Of a DNA stretch of 64,000 bases, positions 23,156 through 34,694 are shown one piece after another; position 1 is the stretch's first letter, and each line of letters opens with the position of its first letter. The DNA lies in contig JACVRA010000414.1 of NCBI GenBank assembly GCA_019828545.1, positions 1-64,000 of the forward strand, in the 5' to 3' direction. Under the pieces are notes generated by a model that saw only the letters and a program-made list of their open reading frames with translations, ran no database searches and was not told where the DNA came from. Both the position numbers and the translations under genes were made by a program. The DNA comes from Paracamarosporium sp. OC-R06-R3 (lineage: Eukaryota > Ascomycota > Dothideomycetes > Pleosporales > Didymosphaeriaceae).

Positions 23156-25079
23156 ATGGCTGCTCAGCTGAAGCGCTTGTTACAGCTCAATGGCTCGGGC
23201 GCAGACGTCGACGCGGAGGTGGTGAAGGAGAAGAACGCGCAGATTGGTGACAATTTCTCCGTCGAAGGCGTAACCGTGTATCAAGACGCGAATGGGGCTC
23301 CTGTGGAGCAAGTCAGTCCCTTGGGCTACCATGTTGGCTGGTACGGCATCCTGTTCTTGAACGTCAGTCAGATGGTCGGTACGGGAGTGTTCAGCACTCG
23401 TAAGTTTTCGATATTCAACCGTGTTATTCGATTCTGACGATCTTGCAGCTGGTAGCATCCTGCGTGCACTGGACTCCGTCGGCATGAGCATGATGTACTG
23501 GGTTTTTGGAGCTATTATCGCTGCTGGTAAGGACTACATTCTGGAATGATTACGACTTCTGACATGCGTCCAGCTGCACTCGCCGTTTTCTTTGAATACG
23601 CGTCTCTCTTTCCACACCGCTCCGGCGGCCAAGTCGTCTATTTGGAACAGGCGTTTCCCAAGCCGGCATTCTTGTTCGCAACCATGTATGCCTTCATCAC
23701 GGTCGCTTTCTCGTTCTCGAGTAGTAACGCCGTCGTTCTCGCTCGATACATCTACCGGGCCGCCGGTTATCCGGCTGGCGAGTGGGCCAACAAGGGGCTT
23801 GCTCTCGCCGCATACTCTTTCTTGGCCTTCCTGTGTTTGATCTCGAACAAGTGGTCACTTCGTCTGATGAACTTGATTTCTGCAGTCAAGCTGATTATCC
23901 TGGTATTCATTGCAATTACTGGTTTCGTGGTCCTCGGTGGCAGAACGAGTATCAAAGACCCGCACGCAAACTTTCGGAACAGTTTCGATGGGATTACAAA
24001 CAACGCGAACGACATTGTCAGCGCTCTTGTGAACATCAACTTTGCATACACAGGATACTCGAATGCCTTTAATGTTGTGGCTGAGATCAAGGTATGTATA
24101 TTGTTCAACCTCGTGAGTGATTTTAACAATGGCACAGAACCCACTCTACACCCTCAAACGAGTAGCGCCTCTTTCGCTGATCATCGTGTCTATTCTCTAC
24201 ATCCTCGCCAACGTTGCGTACTTCGCGGCCGTTCCTGCTGCAGAAATTCGCGAGTCGGGCGAATTGGCAGCCGCTATGTTCTTTGAAGCAGTTTTCGGCA
24301 CAAAGGCCGCGAAAGGCCTTCCTGCACTGATCGCCGTTAGCGCTGCGGGTAACATCATGGCTGTCATCATCGGTCACAGCCGCATGATGCGTGAATGCGC
24401 GCGTCAGGGTCTAATCCCGTTTCCTTATATCTGGGCAAGTACCCGACCCTTTGGCACACCGTTCGCACCCACACTACTGATGTGGATCTTGACCGTCATC
24501 GTCATCCTCGCCCTGCCTTTTGGTGATGCCTTCAATTTCTTGGTCGACCTCCGCAGTTACCCGGACTCGGTGTTCCTGTTCCTCATGGTAGTGGGTGTCT
24601 ACTTCATCAGGCATCGGAGAAAGAAGCAGGGTCTTCCACCAGCTCCGTTCCGAGCCTGGCATGTGGCCAACATCCTTTCGGCTGCTGTATGTTTGTTCAT
24701 CCTCGTTATGCCCTGGTACCCGCCAGATGAAAACGAGTTCTCCTTCTGGTACGCGACATACTGCGCTGTTGGTATTGGTTTGCTGGTCGGTTGTGCCTTG
24801 TACTACTTTGCGTGGATCAAGTGGCTACCAAAGTTGAGGCATTACTCAATCAGAACTGAGACGTTGATTTCGGATCAGGATGGCAGTGTGTCGCATCGTC
24901 TAAGGAAAGTGCCGAACGCAGAGGTGCAAGAGTGGGATCGAACTCACGACGAGGCTGGCAATGTGCTTATCGAGGCAGCTGGTGCAAGGAGTGTTGATGG
25001 AAACCAGCACTTGTTGCGGAGAGTTCGTGTCAACGACAGAGAGGCTACACACGGTGTGGTACTCGAGACGAAGGTGTAG
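23156..25079 (+). CDS. Amino-acid permease, methionine (Mup1-like) type
   Basis: Exons 23156-23399, 23449-23526, 23574-24091 and 24138-25079 give 593 aa; introns are 49, 47 and 46 nt. About twelve hydrophobic segments are visible. The first carries the LAT/APC helix-1 motif after splicing (NVSQMVGTGVFSTPGSIL). Others include AALAVFFEYASLFPHRSGG, VKLIILVFIAITGFVVLGG, APLSLIIVSILYILANVAYF, LIAVSAAGNIMAVIIGHSRM and LLMWILTVIVILALPFG. Helix order and the FEYASLFPRSGG-like loop match fungal high-affinity methionine permeases; they import amino acids with protons at the plasma membrane. The N-terminal (about 75 aa) and C-terminal (about 80 aa) hydrophilic tails are the usual sites of arrestin-driven ubiquitination. 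Substrate specificity is inferred from resemblance only. ATG 23156 is the natural start; the open frame upstream lacks conserved content. Confidence 0.88.
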
Positions 25080-25569
25080 AGAGGAAGCCTCGTGTTGGTC
25101 CTCACGAAAATCCTTCCATCCTCTCCTATATTGTCTTGATGCAAGTTATTTCTTTGAGACGACTTCGAACCCAACCGCGATTGTCTCGATAAGTCTAGCA
25201 AGTCAATTCGGTCCGATTCCATATACTACAAACCTCATCCCTGTTGCTTCTTTGGAGATTCTTGCATGTGAACTCGTCCCACAAAGGCAGCAGCGCCTTG
25301 CTTTTTCGTCGCACCAAGGAATTTGGACGGCTGGACCCTGATGGCACATCGCCAAGCACGACATCTTGCACGCGGGACGATCACTGGGCCCAGCCAAACG
25401 CCATGACGTAGGGGCTCATTGTCACTAGCTACTTTTGCGTCACTGCCATCCCCCTCCATATATCATCTCGCCGCCTGGAAAGTGGGATATTCTCTACATT
25501 TGCAAATATACTCGTTGTCTTTTATCGTCGACACAAAACCTTCGAGAAACAGCATTCACAACCATCAAA
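25080..25569. other. Intergenic/promoter region
   Basis: Downstream of the permease and upstream of the small glycine-rich protein gene. No additional gene is seen. Confidence 0.5.
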
Positions 25570-26099
25570 ATGACAGACCAGAATAAGAACCAGAAGACGT
25601 ACAAGGAGCAGGCGAGCGAGTTCTACAACAAACAGTACGAGAACTGGGTCCCGTGGATCGAGGACCAATATTTGAGGTGGTTCACCAAGGACAATAAGGC
25701 GAGCTATGCAACGAAACGTACGTGCTTGTTTGATCTAGACTTCTTCTGTAGGAACTAACAACACCGATAGAGGAGCTCGACAAAACCAAGGTAACGGGCA
25801 ACGAACAAGTCGACACTCTCCAAGACGGCGTCAACGGCCTCGTTGGTGGACAATTCGGCAAAGGCGGACTTGCGCAGCCCATTGGTGATGCATTTTCTAA
25901 GGAGGGAATCAACCGCGCGGAGCGAGGCGGAAAGGACGAGCACGGACAGGGACCGGCTTCATATGGTCAGAGTGCTGTGGATGGATTGAAGGGTGCAGGT
26001 GAGGGCGTGGCTGGAGGTGTGACTGGAGGCGCGAAGACTGCGGGAGGTTGGCTGGGGCTTGGAGATAAGAAGGGAGACGAGCCCACAGAGAAGAAATAG
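25570..26099 (+). CDS. Small conserved fungal hypothetical protein, Gly-rich C-terminus
   Basis: Exons 25570-25717 and 25771-26099 (intron 53 nt) give 158 aa. The start context ATCAAAATGAC is a good fungal Kozak. The N-terminus is polar and aromatic (QASEFYNKQYENWVPWIEDQ, then WFTKDNKASYATKQELDKTK). It is followed by VDTLQDGVNGLVGGQFGKGG and a Gly/Ala-rich tail with GLKGAGEGVAGGVTGGAKTAGG, ending in acidic and basic residues. No signal peptide or transmembrane helix is present. It resembles widespread small ascomycete proteins without assigned function; the Gly/Ala amphipathic repeats recall stress-associated proteins, but that is a guess. Confidence 0.8.
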
Positions 26100-26636
26100 G
26101 GAAACAGACCAGATGCAGCCGCGAGGGTTCGGGGGGGCATACATATGATACCAGGGTTACGAATTTCTTTTGGGTTTTGGTCGAGTACACAATAATGTAA
26201 TTTACGAGTTGCAATGACGATTTACCATTCCATTACTCTGCGAATATCTCTCAATCTTAATTCTACTGCAACGGCAAGTTGCGTACCAAATCAAGGTAAG
26301 GTAATGAAGATGAAGCATATAAGGAAGCCTTGACACTACATGTTGCTGGCGACCTCGTTGGTTACAATGTGCCGGTCTCTGATTGGCCGTTGCATGCTTG
26401 GAAGGACAGGCGAAGGCTTGTGTCGGATCACGCACTCCTCCGACACCAACTCCCGTGCAGCTCACCCCAGCTATGCGGCAAGGCGCCCCACCATGCCCAC
26501 CATTTCATGGCGATGGTGCTTGTGTTTGACCATTTATATAAGCTGATGTCGCTCTACTCGCGCTGAAGCTCTTCATCTGACTACTTACTCTCCTCGACTT
26601 ACCCACAGCTTAGTTACAACAACAAACGGAGCCACG
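26100..26636. promoter_or_regulatory. Intergenic with probable dioxygenase promoter
   Basis: A clean TATATAAG at 26533-26540 lies about 100 bp upstream of ATG 26637 and is followed by a C/T-rich leader, the usual layout of a regulated fungal promoter. No gene is present in the interval. Confidence 0.5.
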
Positions 26637-27679
26637 ATGTCGCCACAGGACGGAGCTGTATCAGACAGCAAAGCGCACAAGTTCAACCCGCACTTCACAC
26701 AGGCCGTCATCAATGCCACGGGCCCCAAAGCCTCGCCGCGCGCCCGCCAGCTAGCCACCGGCTTGATCCAGCACTTGCACGACTATGCACGCGAGAACGA
26801 GCTGACGGTAGACGAATGGATGGCCGGTCTCGAGCTGGTATGTCGCCAGTCACTCGGAGTGGCCCGGGACTAACAATGGCAGCTCAACGAAGCTGGCCGC
26901 ATGTCCGACGACCGCCGCAACGAAGGCCAACTGGTCTGTGATGTTCTCGGACTCGAATCCCTCGTCGACGAGATAACGTACAAGCTAGCCTCCGATGCCC
27001 AAGACGAACCCACGGCCACCGCCATCCTAGGACCCTTCTGGCGGAAAGACGCACCGCAAAAGGCGATGGGCGAGACCATCGTATCGGGCATAGAGAGCAA
27101 GGGTGATAGAACGTGGATGCATGGCATCGTCACAGATTTCAGGACCGGCAAGCCGGTCGAAGGTGCGGTGCTCGATGTCTGGCATACGGCCCCCAACGGC
27201 CTGTATGAGCAGCAGGATCCGGAGCAACCGGAAATGAATCTAAGAGGGAGGTTTACTACAGGCAAGGATGGAAAATACAACTTTTACTGTTTGAGGCCGG
27301 TACCCTATCCTATCCCGTACGACGGGCCGGCTGGGAAGATACTGCAGGCATTGGACAGACATCCGTACAGACCAGCGCATATACACTTCATCGTAAGCTC
27401 ACCCCTCCCCGCAGCTTCCGTTTGCTTGTCGCTGACGTCTCGCAGCTCACGGCACCGGGGTACAAACCTATCGTCACGCAAATCTTCGATCGGAACAGCA
27501 AGTACATTGAGGACGATGCGGTGTTTGCGGTTAAGGATAGCCTCATTGTGGACTTCAAGCCATTTCAAGGAGACCCAAGTGCTGATTTTGAATTACCGTA
27601 TGACTTCAAGATGGCAACTTTCGAGGATGCGAAGAAGCACTCAATTGCGGGCGCGACTGAGGTGAGCACTGCTGTCTGA
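26637..27679 (+). CDS. Intradiol ring-cleavage dioxygenase (catechol/hydroxyquinol 1,2-dioxygenase type)
   Basis: Exons 26637-26837, 26883-27392 and 27446-27679 give 314 aa. The N-terminal helical domain contains FTQAVINATGPKASPRAR and LNEAGRMSDDRRNEGQLVCD. The catalytic beta-sandwich contains TATAILGPFWRKDAP, GAVLDVWHTAPNGLYEQQD, LRGRFTTGKDGKY, LRPVPYPIPYDGP and HPYRPAHIHFI. The two Tyr (NGLY and VPYPIP) and two His (AHIH) match the family's Fe(III) ligands, so the enzyme should be active. Family members open catechol or hydroxyquinol to muconate or maleylacetate in cytosolic aromatic degradation. The length and the N-terminal domain fit the 1,2-dioxygenase subgroup rather than protocatechuate 3,4-dioxygenases. 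The exact substrate is not determinable here. A TATA box precedes it. Confidence 0.92.
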
Positions 27680-28477
27680 GGTCAGAACAGGAAAGATAAA
27701 CGTAAATACGCCGGTTGGATGGGTTCAGTTGAGTGACATGCAAAGATTGGTTCCAAGTGAGATACCAGAATGACCGCTAGCTAGTGTCTTGGAACATTCA
27801 CACTCGTCAAGGTTGCCTTGTGCTTGAGCTGCCATATATGCATGTGAAAATTAACATCCTAGTTTCAACGTAGCAGTAATTTGCGCAAAGGGTAGTAGTT
27901 TGCGCAAAGATATATATTTAGTTCGCCATCTGCGATTCTTCTTTCATGATACGAACAGCTCACCCCGCATCGGGCCTTACTGAATATAGTGGCGCTTATA
28001 TCCGGCTGCCGAGGGTACTGACGTATTCGGAAAAGCCCCAACAACCGCTGCGCCCTATGTACTTGATTACTTTATGCAGGCTCCGTTGATCTTTGTTGTT
28101 ATCTACTTGCTCTTTACGTTCATCTTTGCTGACCGCAATCCCATTCATCTGTCTTCTTTGCAGGTCCATTTTTCGCTCACAAATATTGATAACTGGCTGG
28201 AGTAGGTCATTTCAGTCCATGTGATAAGTAGAGCGGTATGTACTATAGTCTGCTTATTCTGGTGGATTTTTTCTTGGATACGAAGTTTGAGTGAAGGCGT
28301 TTGAGCAGATAAGTAGTGCTACCTGATCATTTGTCCATGACGTTGCAGTTATTTGTCCAACGTGGTCTCAACATTAATCGAACGACCTAACCAGCGCACA
28401 GTAATACATGAACACAAATTGTTTAGAGCTCTCTATATATATCTTACGTATTGTGGTCGCGAAGCTTCATCAGTAAC
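27680..28477. promoter_or_regulatory. Intergenic with promoter of the decarboxylase gene
   Basis: No coding frame. A TATATATA tract at about 28433-28441 sits only some 40 bp upstream of ATG 28478, implying a very short leader or a purely structural AT tract. Confidence 0.4.
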
Positions 28478-30334
28478 ATGGCGAACAAAATTAGCCTTGG
28501 AAGGTACATGTGGGAGAGGTCAGCACATGCACTTCCCCGGTCGATTGTACGTAGCAAAAGCTAACCTGTACCTCACAGAATCCATCAAGTCGGCGTAGAT
28601 TCCATTTTCGGCGTCCCAGGGGACTTCAACCTTCAATTCCTTGACTCTATCTTCGATGTCGAGGGGCTGAAATGGGTCGGCAATCAAAACGAACTGAACG
28701 CCGCCTACGCCGCTGACGGATATAGCCGCGTCAAAGGCGTTCCCGGCTGCGTCGTTACCACGCATGGCGTCGGCGAACTCTCCGCTTTGAATGGCATCGC
28801 AGGATCCATGTCTGAGCACGTCAAGATCATCCATGTTGTGGGACAGACCACTAGAGCGATGCAGTCAAATCACATGATGATACATCACTCCATCGGTCAG
28901 AAGCCAGACCACCAGCAATACAACAAAGCGAGCGTACCGCTCCGGTTTGCAGCAGCGGAGTTGTGGGATCTGGAGACCGCACCGGGAGAAATCGATCGTG
29001 TGATAAGAGAGTGTTTTATCAAGTCTGGCCCGGTGTATATTTTCTTGCCCTTGGATCTGAGTGCGGAGATGGTGGATGCGGAGTTGTTGAAGAATCCAAT
29101 TGATGTGCGGCCGCATGTTGATGGAGAGAAACAGGATAAGGCTGTAAAGGGTATTGCGGAGGCATTGAGGGAGGCTAAACATCCGATTCTCTTAGTTGAT
29201 ACGCTTGTCAAGCGTTTCGATGCCTCGGAGGAAACGCGTCAACTAGCTAGGAAGTTGAATGTTCCAGTCTTTGCGTCGAACATGGGGAAAGGTGTTATTG
29301 ATGAGACGGAAGAGATGTATGTTGGTCTTTGGATGGGCGCAGTGAGCAGTCCTGGGATACTTGAAGAGGTCAAGAAGGCGGATTTAGTGGTTACCTTGGG
29401 CTATCTCCCAGCAGATACGAATTCTGGTGGGTTCTCACGGAACCTTAGTGAAGCAACGACAGTCCGGATCGATCCGCATGAGGTTGTTGTAAAGGGTCAA
29501 AAGCACGAGGACATCGCAATAAAACCTTTACTCGCGGCTCTCATCGAAGCATTACCGTCAACACCGCAGCATGAGCTTAAGGAAGCAAAGCTGCCAGTAC
29601 CGAGAATCCCGAAAGATATAGACGAGAAAAAGCTAACACAGAGTTACATATGGGATAAGATCGGAAGTTACCTCAGACCGGGCGATATCATCCTCGGCGA
29701 AACAGGCACGTCCAATTTCGGCATCTACGACATCGCCTTTCCTCCCAATACCCAATATGAAGCACAGATCTACTACGGAAGCATAGGTTGGGCCGCAGCT
29801 GCAACTTTCGGTGCTGACGTCGCGCATCAAGAACTTCTCTCCACTGGAAAGCGGGCCGGAAGAACGGTTCTCTTCACTGGCGACGGAAGCCTGGCGCTAA
29901 CAATCCAGGAAGTAGGTTCCATGGTTAAGCACAAGAGCAAATGCGTCCTCTTCATCATCAACAATGAAGGCTATACCGTCGAAAGAATGATCTGGGGTGC
30001 GCGACAACCCTATAACGATATCGTTCCTTCATCATATGCTCACCTCCTGCCGCTGTATCAGCATCCTGATCCGCAGAACTCATATCATCTTGTCTCTACG
30101 AAGGACGAGTTTGACGCCGTGTTGAAGAAGTCGGAAATCATGGAGCCGACGTCCGTGAAGCTAGTAGAATTGGTCGTCGAGAAGTTGGATACTAGCTGGC
30201 GGTTGGGCGCGCAGTTGGCTGTTCGAGGTGAGGAGGCGCGAAAGTATTTGAAGGATGAAGGATTTGTTGATGCGTTTGGGAACTGGGGCCTGAGCAAGGA
30301 GGCGATGGGTGGTGGAGGAGTTGCTTGGAAGTGA
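28478..30334 (+). CDS. Pyruvate decarboxylase-like ThDP enzyme
   Basis: Exon 1 is 28478-28518 and exon 2 28579-30334 (intron 60 nt), giving 598 aa. The long frame continues upstream of its first TTG, and splicing gives MANKISLGRYMWERIHQVGV. ThDP-dependent decarboxylase features are all present: FGVPGDFNL (cofactor-pocket Asp), GNQNELNAAYAADGYSR (catalytic Glu), THGVGELSALNGIAGS, the HH pair in MIHHSIG, and the ThDP/Mg motif GDGSLALT...INNEGYTVER with its Glu. These match fungal pyruvate decarboxylases, which turn pyruvate into acetaldehyde and CO2 in the cytosol. At about 600 aa it is slightly longer than yeast enzymes, with a Gly-rich C-terminus. An indole- or phenylpyruvate preference cannot be excluded. 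It lies 0.8 kb downstream of the dioxygenase on the same strand. Confidence 0.93.
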
Positions 30335-30982
30335 AGTGATTGAGATGACATCCAGCATGAAATCGTACTTTCACATGATGAGAAGACTTGCTTTTCTAGT
30401 TTCGAGCTTTTCTACATGGGCAAGCGTGTAGGCACACTAGTGATCATTACCAACGAGGATCATGTGAGCATTATGGTACGCACTCATGAAGCCACTCAGG
30501 CAAGGCATAATTGAACACAACGAAAAGCGGATGTTTGATCGCGGTAAGCAACGATTTGCATGTAATATACAACCTGGCCAACTTGCTAAATGGCATGTGC
30601 AACCTGTGACTGTCGTACATATAGCTAGGTGTGCAAAGACGATAGTTATTCACGAAGTAACAATGAGGCGCTTTACCAAGGATATCAAAGATCTTCAGAC
30701 ACCATCTAAGGCTAGTTGGGAATGCCTCCAGATGTATCTGAACGACATCGTGATCCGTAGATAAAAAGGGTGGATTGGAAGGTGTGGTATTTGCATGCGG
30801 GAACGTGGCGCATTCGAGACCACGCTCGACTGCGTTGATTCTCTTACTATCATAGTTATCTTCCTGTTGCACCTATTGCACTTGTACAGCGAGTTTGGGC
30901 TCATGATCTGAGACAAGACAGCGTCACCAGTGACGGTGCACGTTGATGACGGCCATCAGCCTTGCAGTTAAGCAGAGACCCG
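30335..30982. other. Intergenic, no supported gene
   Basis: Overlapping frames on both strands (30471-30872) contradict each other and show no family match. I do not call a gene. Confidence 0.5.
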
Positions 30983-31102
30983 ATGGAAGAGCACTACGAC
31001 CCGGTATACCACTATATGTACGACCTACACTCAGAGGCAAGCATCCTGCACGTTCCTATCGATGAGACAAACAAGTATTGCGAGCTACAAGAAGACGTTT
31101 AA
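30983..31102 (+). other. Short open frame of 39 codons, unassigned
   Basis: ATG 30983 opens a clean frame starting MEEHYDPVYHYMY and ending at TAA 31100-31102. It lies in decayed DNA just upstream of a TAG-riddled fossil gene and may be a gene fragment. Expression is unknown. Confidence 0.25.
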
Positions 31103-31406
31103 TTCCCACTAGAAGCCGCGCGAATCACGAAGACCTCCATTGGATAGACTACTTATCTCTCAAGATCCCGAAGCACCACATAGATATACATCTCACTCCA
31201 CAAAACCCCGTCTGTACCTTACATCCTATATATATCTATTAATTAACAATCCTACCACCAAATCAAACAAAAACTCGTAATAGAGTTCTTTGAGCCGGGC
31301 TTCGAAGTGGCTTTTAGTTTTTGACTTTTTGACTCTACTATGGTAAGTTCAGACGGGGCGGGAGTTCGAATCCGCGCTTCGCCTCTCATGATAGACCTAT
31401 TTATCT

Positions 31407-32622
31407 ATGCCTTCCTCGCTTACACATCTATCGCTATCTCTTCTCTCACCTGGAGAGCTTACTAACTACCCCGCCACTCGGGCAGCGAGAAAGGAAATCG
31501 ATGAATACCTCTAGTAGATCTATCCGCCTTTCGGTAGTTGCGAACTACATGTTGCCATTGGCACCCATCGAACGCTCACCGCCACAACTGAGACCCACAT
31601 GTAGTAGATAGAGAACCCTCGGCAGATGTGTTTCTCAGGATTAGATGTTTTTAGCTTAAATGTGGGTGGACGCTTGCGGGGCATGGCGAGCTACACATGC
31701 TTTATTGCACAAGGTAGAGGCAAAGACAGACCGGGATCGAAATTACGTCTCATTCCCTTTGTATCATATCTACTGATATAGGTCTTTAGGGGAAGACGCA
31801 AAGTTGCTGCAAGAATGTTTCTATGGGTTGGAACAATTGCACAGCTGTACAACAAGGCAGATCCTCCAGTGTTCTCCCCATGATAACCAAAGACAAAGAA
31901 CTATAGGTCTAACATGGGTGGGGGCCTCAAAATAGCCCCCCTAAACAATTGCGAATAATCTCACCTAATTTTGCTACATCTCTGTGGGGTTTCGATAGCT
32001 CTATAGAGACTAAGCCGCTCTAGATGAGCCGTACCTTCCCTTCTTCGTATCATACGACTGAGGTGGTGAATGTATTCCTTATGAAGATAAATATCAACCT
32101 TTTGTAGGAGAAGAACGGATTGATTGTACTACATCACTTTATGGAGTTCTTTTACGGATTTATCCTATAAATAGCATAACTCTTGATATCTATAGATCTA
32201 TGCTTTTTAAGAGTCGTCTTACAGATCTTCGTGTACTTGAAGTAAATTCATATGGTGCTATAAGGCTTGGGAGAAGCTCTGGATTCCTTATACAGTATCT
32301 TCACACTGGGAATGCCACCGCATTAGTACCATAGTCTGCCAGATGTTTCCCCACAACCAATGCTAGAATGAGCTGCCCCTCGCGTATAATGGTTATGAAA
32401 TCCCAGTAGAGTAGCTTTTCTGCGCTCTAGAATGATGAAGTATACCCCGACTATCGTCGTTGGCTTTTGGCTTTTTCCTCGAACGGTAGTCGTCGTCGAT
32501 ATCGGAGTGGATCAGTGTCGTATGCAGCGTTTGCCTTTGCTCGTCCCTTAACGGATTTTGTAGTAAGCACATTATCTGATAGAGGAACTAAGATGCATCA
32601 GCATTGTTCCTAATCGATATGA
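31407..32622 (+). pseudogene. TAG-riddled fossil protein-coding sequence, family not recognised
   Basis: From ATG 31407 the frame reads as a plausible protein for 158 codons, interrupted only by TAG codons until TGA 31881. TAG pairs lie at 31512/31515 and 31602/31605, with a single TAG at 31779. Segments include LSLSLLSPGELTNYPATRAA, IYPPFGSCELHVAIGTHRTL and CFSGLDVFSLNVGGRLRGMA, then SYTCFIAQGRGKDRPGSKLR. In another frame, 32065-32602 is again largely open, with TAG as its only stop. It includes YQPFVGEERIDCTTSLYG, DLRVLEVNSYGAIRLGRSSG and RRWLLAFSSNGSRRRYRSGS. TAG pairs are what CAG-CAG (Gln-Gln) becomes after C-to-T change, as RIP makes. I do not recognise the protein; it may be a host gene or part of a mobile element. 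Confidence 0.55.
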
Positions 32623-33710
32623 ACATGTCACGCATGCTGACCTTAGGATCTTTAAGAGATCTGTCCATGCTTAAACACCATACTCGACGCTGTGCAGATC
32701 TCAGGGGGAAATGTTGATGGGTGCGTCGGTTCTTCAATGCCCGTTAGAATGGATGCCATGTTAAGGTTGAAGTTACAGAGGATCATCATCGTCCGCAATC
32801 CCAAAGAATCAAGTAGTCAATGATATCTGAGCAAAGCTCAAGGGATAAGTGGTACATGTATGGTGATTAAGAATTCATGATGGGAAAAGTAAAGGAGTTG
32901 AGAAGGTATGTTCTCGTGCGGAATTTTGACTTTGTTATATGGTTATCATGATAGTGCTTAATCACAGTGGCCTATCTATACTAGTCAAGGTGGGCGATTC
33001 GGGGGAGGGAATTATGCGGTTGTAATATCAAAGACAACGAAGAAAATCCCAGACACGGAAAGATTGAAGTTTGCAGCCCTGGATTATAGCACGTAGGTCC
33101 AGAACGGTAGAAGATATCATGGGCCCTTCTTGGGTGGTCGGGTTGATTAGCTCAGCGGGAGAATTAGCTTGAGATAAAATGGGCGGTGTACACTCAGTAA
33201 GATTCGAGAGTAGAAAATCTGTGAATACAGAGCTTTCGTTTGGACACCAAGCTACCTTGCATGATGGTTTGCATTCTTGGCGCTTGTTTTCCACGGCGCC
33301 CCCACGAGCCTTCCCGACCAATCATGTTTCATCCCGGTTCGGCAATCATCTCGGCCTCCGATGCACGTTATCAGCTTGGGCTGCTGGTTGCGAGTTCATC
33401 TACTTCGTCCGCGCCTGGCAAAAAAAAAAAGTACATTTCACTGTCGTACGAGAATTTGCTGCTTTACCAAGGTTAAGCGCTTGTGAAGACTTCTAGGATA
33501 CTTTCAAAGAAGTGGGCAATCGAGTACCCCGCAATCAAAGGCCAGCTGGGCAAGAGCAAGGTTTCAACAGCAAGAATCCGCGCCCAAGAAACAAGCCCGT
33601 GAGCTGTACAGAGAGTGTCTCTGTAACTTCGAGAAACGAGAAGTGTAGGAAAATTCGAAGGGCAAGCTATCAGGGAAAGGCGTGGATTACGAAGCACACG
33701 CAATCGCAAA
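32623..33710. other. Decayed or intergenic DNA
   Basis: No intact gene. The first part continues the degenerate island; the last part (about 33500-33710) is probably promoter and leader of the serine hydrolase gene. Confidence 0.4.
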
Positions 33711-34694
33711 ATGGCAGCAGCTGGGCGACCAAAACCCACAATCCTCACCTTCCATGGCTCAGGCAGCAACGACACAATTCACAGCGTACAGCTGGCCCGC
33801 GTATCACGCCTTCTGAAACCGCATTTCAATATCGAGTCGTTGAGTGGTATGTCAATATCCCCTGTTTCTTCCCTCGAATCCTCTCTCATGTCGTTGGCAC
33901 AAGCTCTCCACCTTTATAGCGTTCTTTAGTCACACTGTTCATTTCTATTCGATCATTCCACCGAAAACACATACCTATGTTCAAGAAGAATGTGTTAACT
34001 GATCGTGTGTAAATCAGGTCCGATTGAATCGGCCGCCGGCCCAGGCGTCCTTCCCTTCTTCGACGGCTGCGGTCCTTTCTACCGCTGGGCGCCCCCTGCT
34101 GAGGCGCTTCCCGTCTCCAAGATGAAGGAAATTAGCACTGATAACGCAGAGATGGTCCCAGAAGTAGCAACACTTATTCAATCCGCTGTCTCCAAAGCCA
34201 AGGCCAAAGGCAGCAAAGTCGTTGGCATCATCGGCTTCTCGCAGGGTACACGCATAGTGGCGGGTCTCTTGAAAGCGTCACAGATTCGGGAAGCATTGAA
34301 GAAAGAAGGAAAAGGTGAAGGACTTGAGTGGCTTGATTTTCGGTTCGGATTGAGCATGTGTTCATCGTTTCCGCCGCCCCTGTTGCCCGCTTCCGTCATT
34401 GAAGCTGTCAAATCCTCGGGCCTGGATGATGCAAGGCAGGCCGAGATCTTGGGAATGAAGATCAGCCTTCCAGCACTGCACGTGCTGGGCAATCAAGACG
34501 AGTGGCGCTGGGCAGGAAAGCTGCTGATCGAGGGTGCATTCGAGATTGATCCTGAGCCGAAAGATAAAATCGAAAAGGCAAAGTGTGGTGTGTATCAGTT
34601 CAATATGGGTCATCATTATCCAGTACAGGCAGAAGACACGCAGAAGGTTGCGAATTGGGTGCTTGGGACGTGGGAGGTTGTTGAGAAGATATAG
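33711..34694 (+). CDS. FSH1-family serine hydrolase (alpha/beta fold)
   Basis: Exons 33711-33846 and 34018-34694 give 270 aa. The intron is long for this window (171 nt). The start MAAAGRPKPTILTFHGSGSN leads straight into the first beta strand and oxyanion region. The nucleophile elbow is GFSQGTR, with the acid in HVLGNQDEWRW and the His in NMGHHYPVQ, a complete Ser-Asp-His triad in FSH1 order (PF03959). These small cytosolic hydrolases act on esters or thioesters; some serve secondary metabolism, others are housekeeping. No biosynthetic core gene lies nearby, so no pathway is assigned. Confidence 0.9.

Noticed and set aside
26637..30334. Complete aromatic-degradation cluster
   Set aside because: Only two candidate enzymes are present; no monooxygenase, maleylacetate reductase or pathway regulator is adjacent.
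31355..31385. tRNA-like GAGTTCGAATCC on the plus strand
   Set aside because: The flanking bases do not form a T-stem and no A-box is correctly spaced upstream.
33140..33175. A-box-like TAGCTCAGCGGGAGA
   Set aside because: No convincing B-box or acceptor stem follows; it is probably coincidental.
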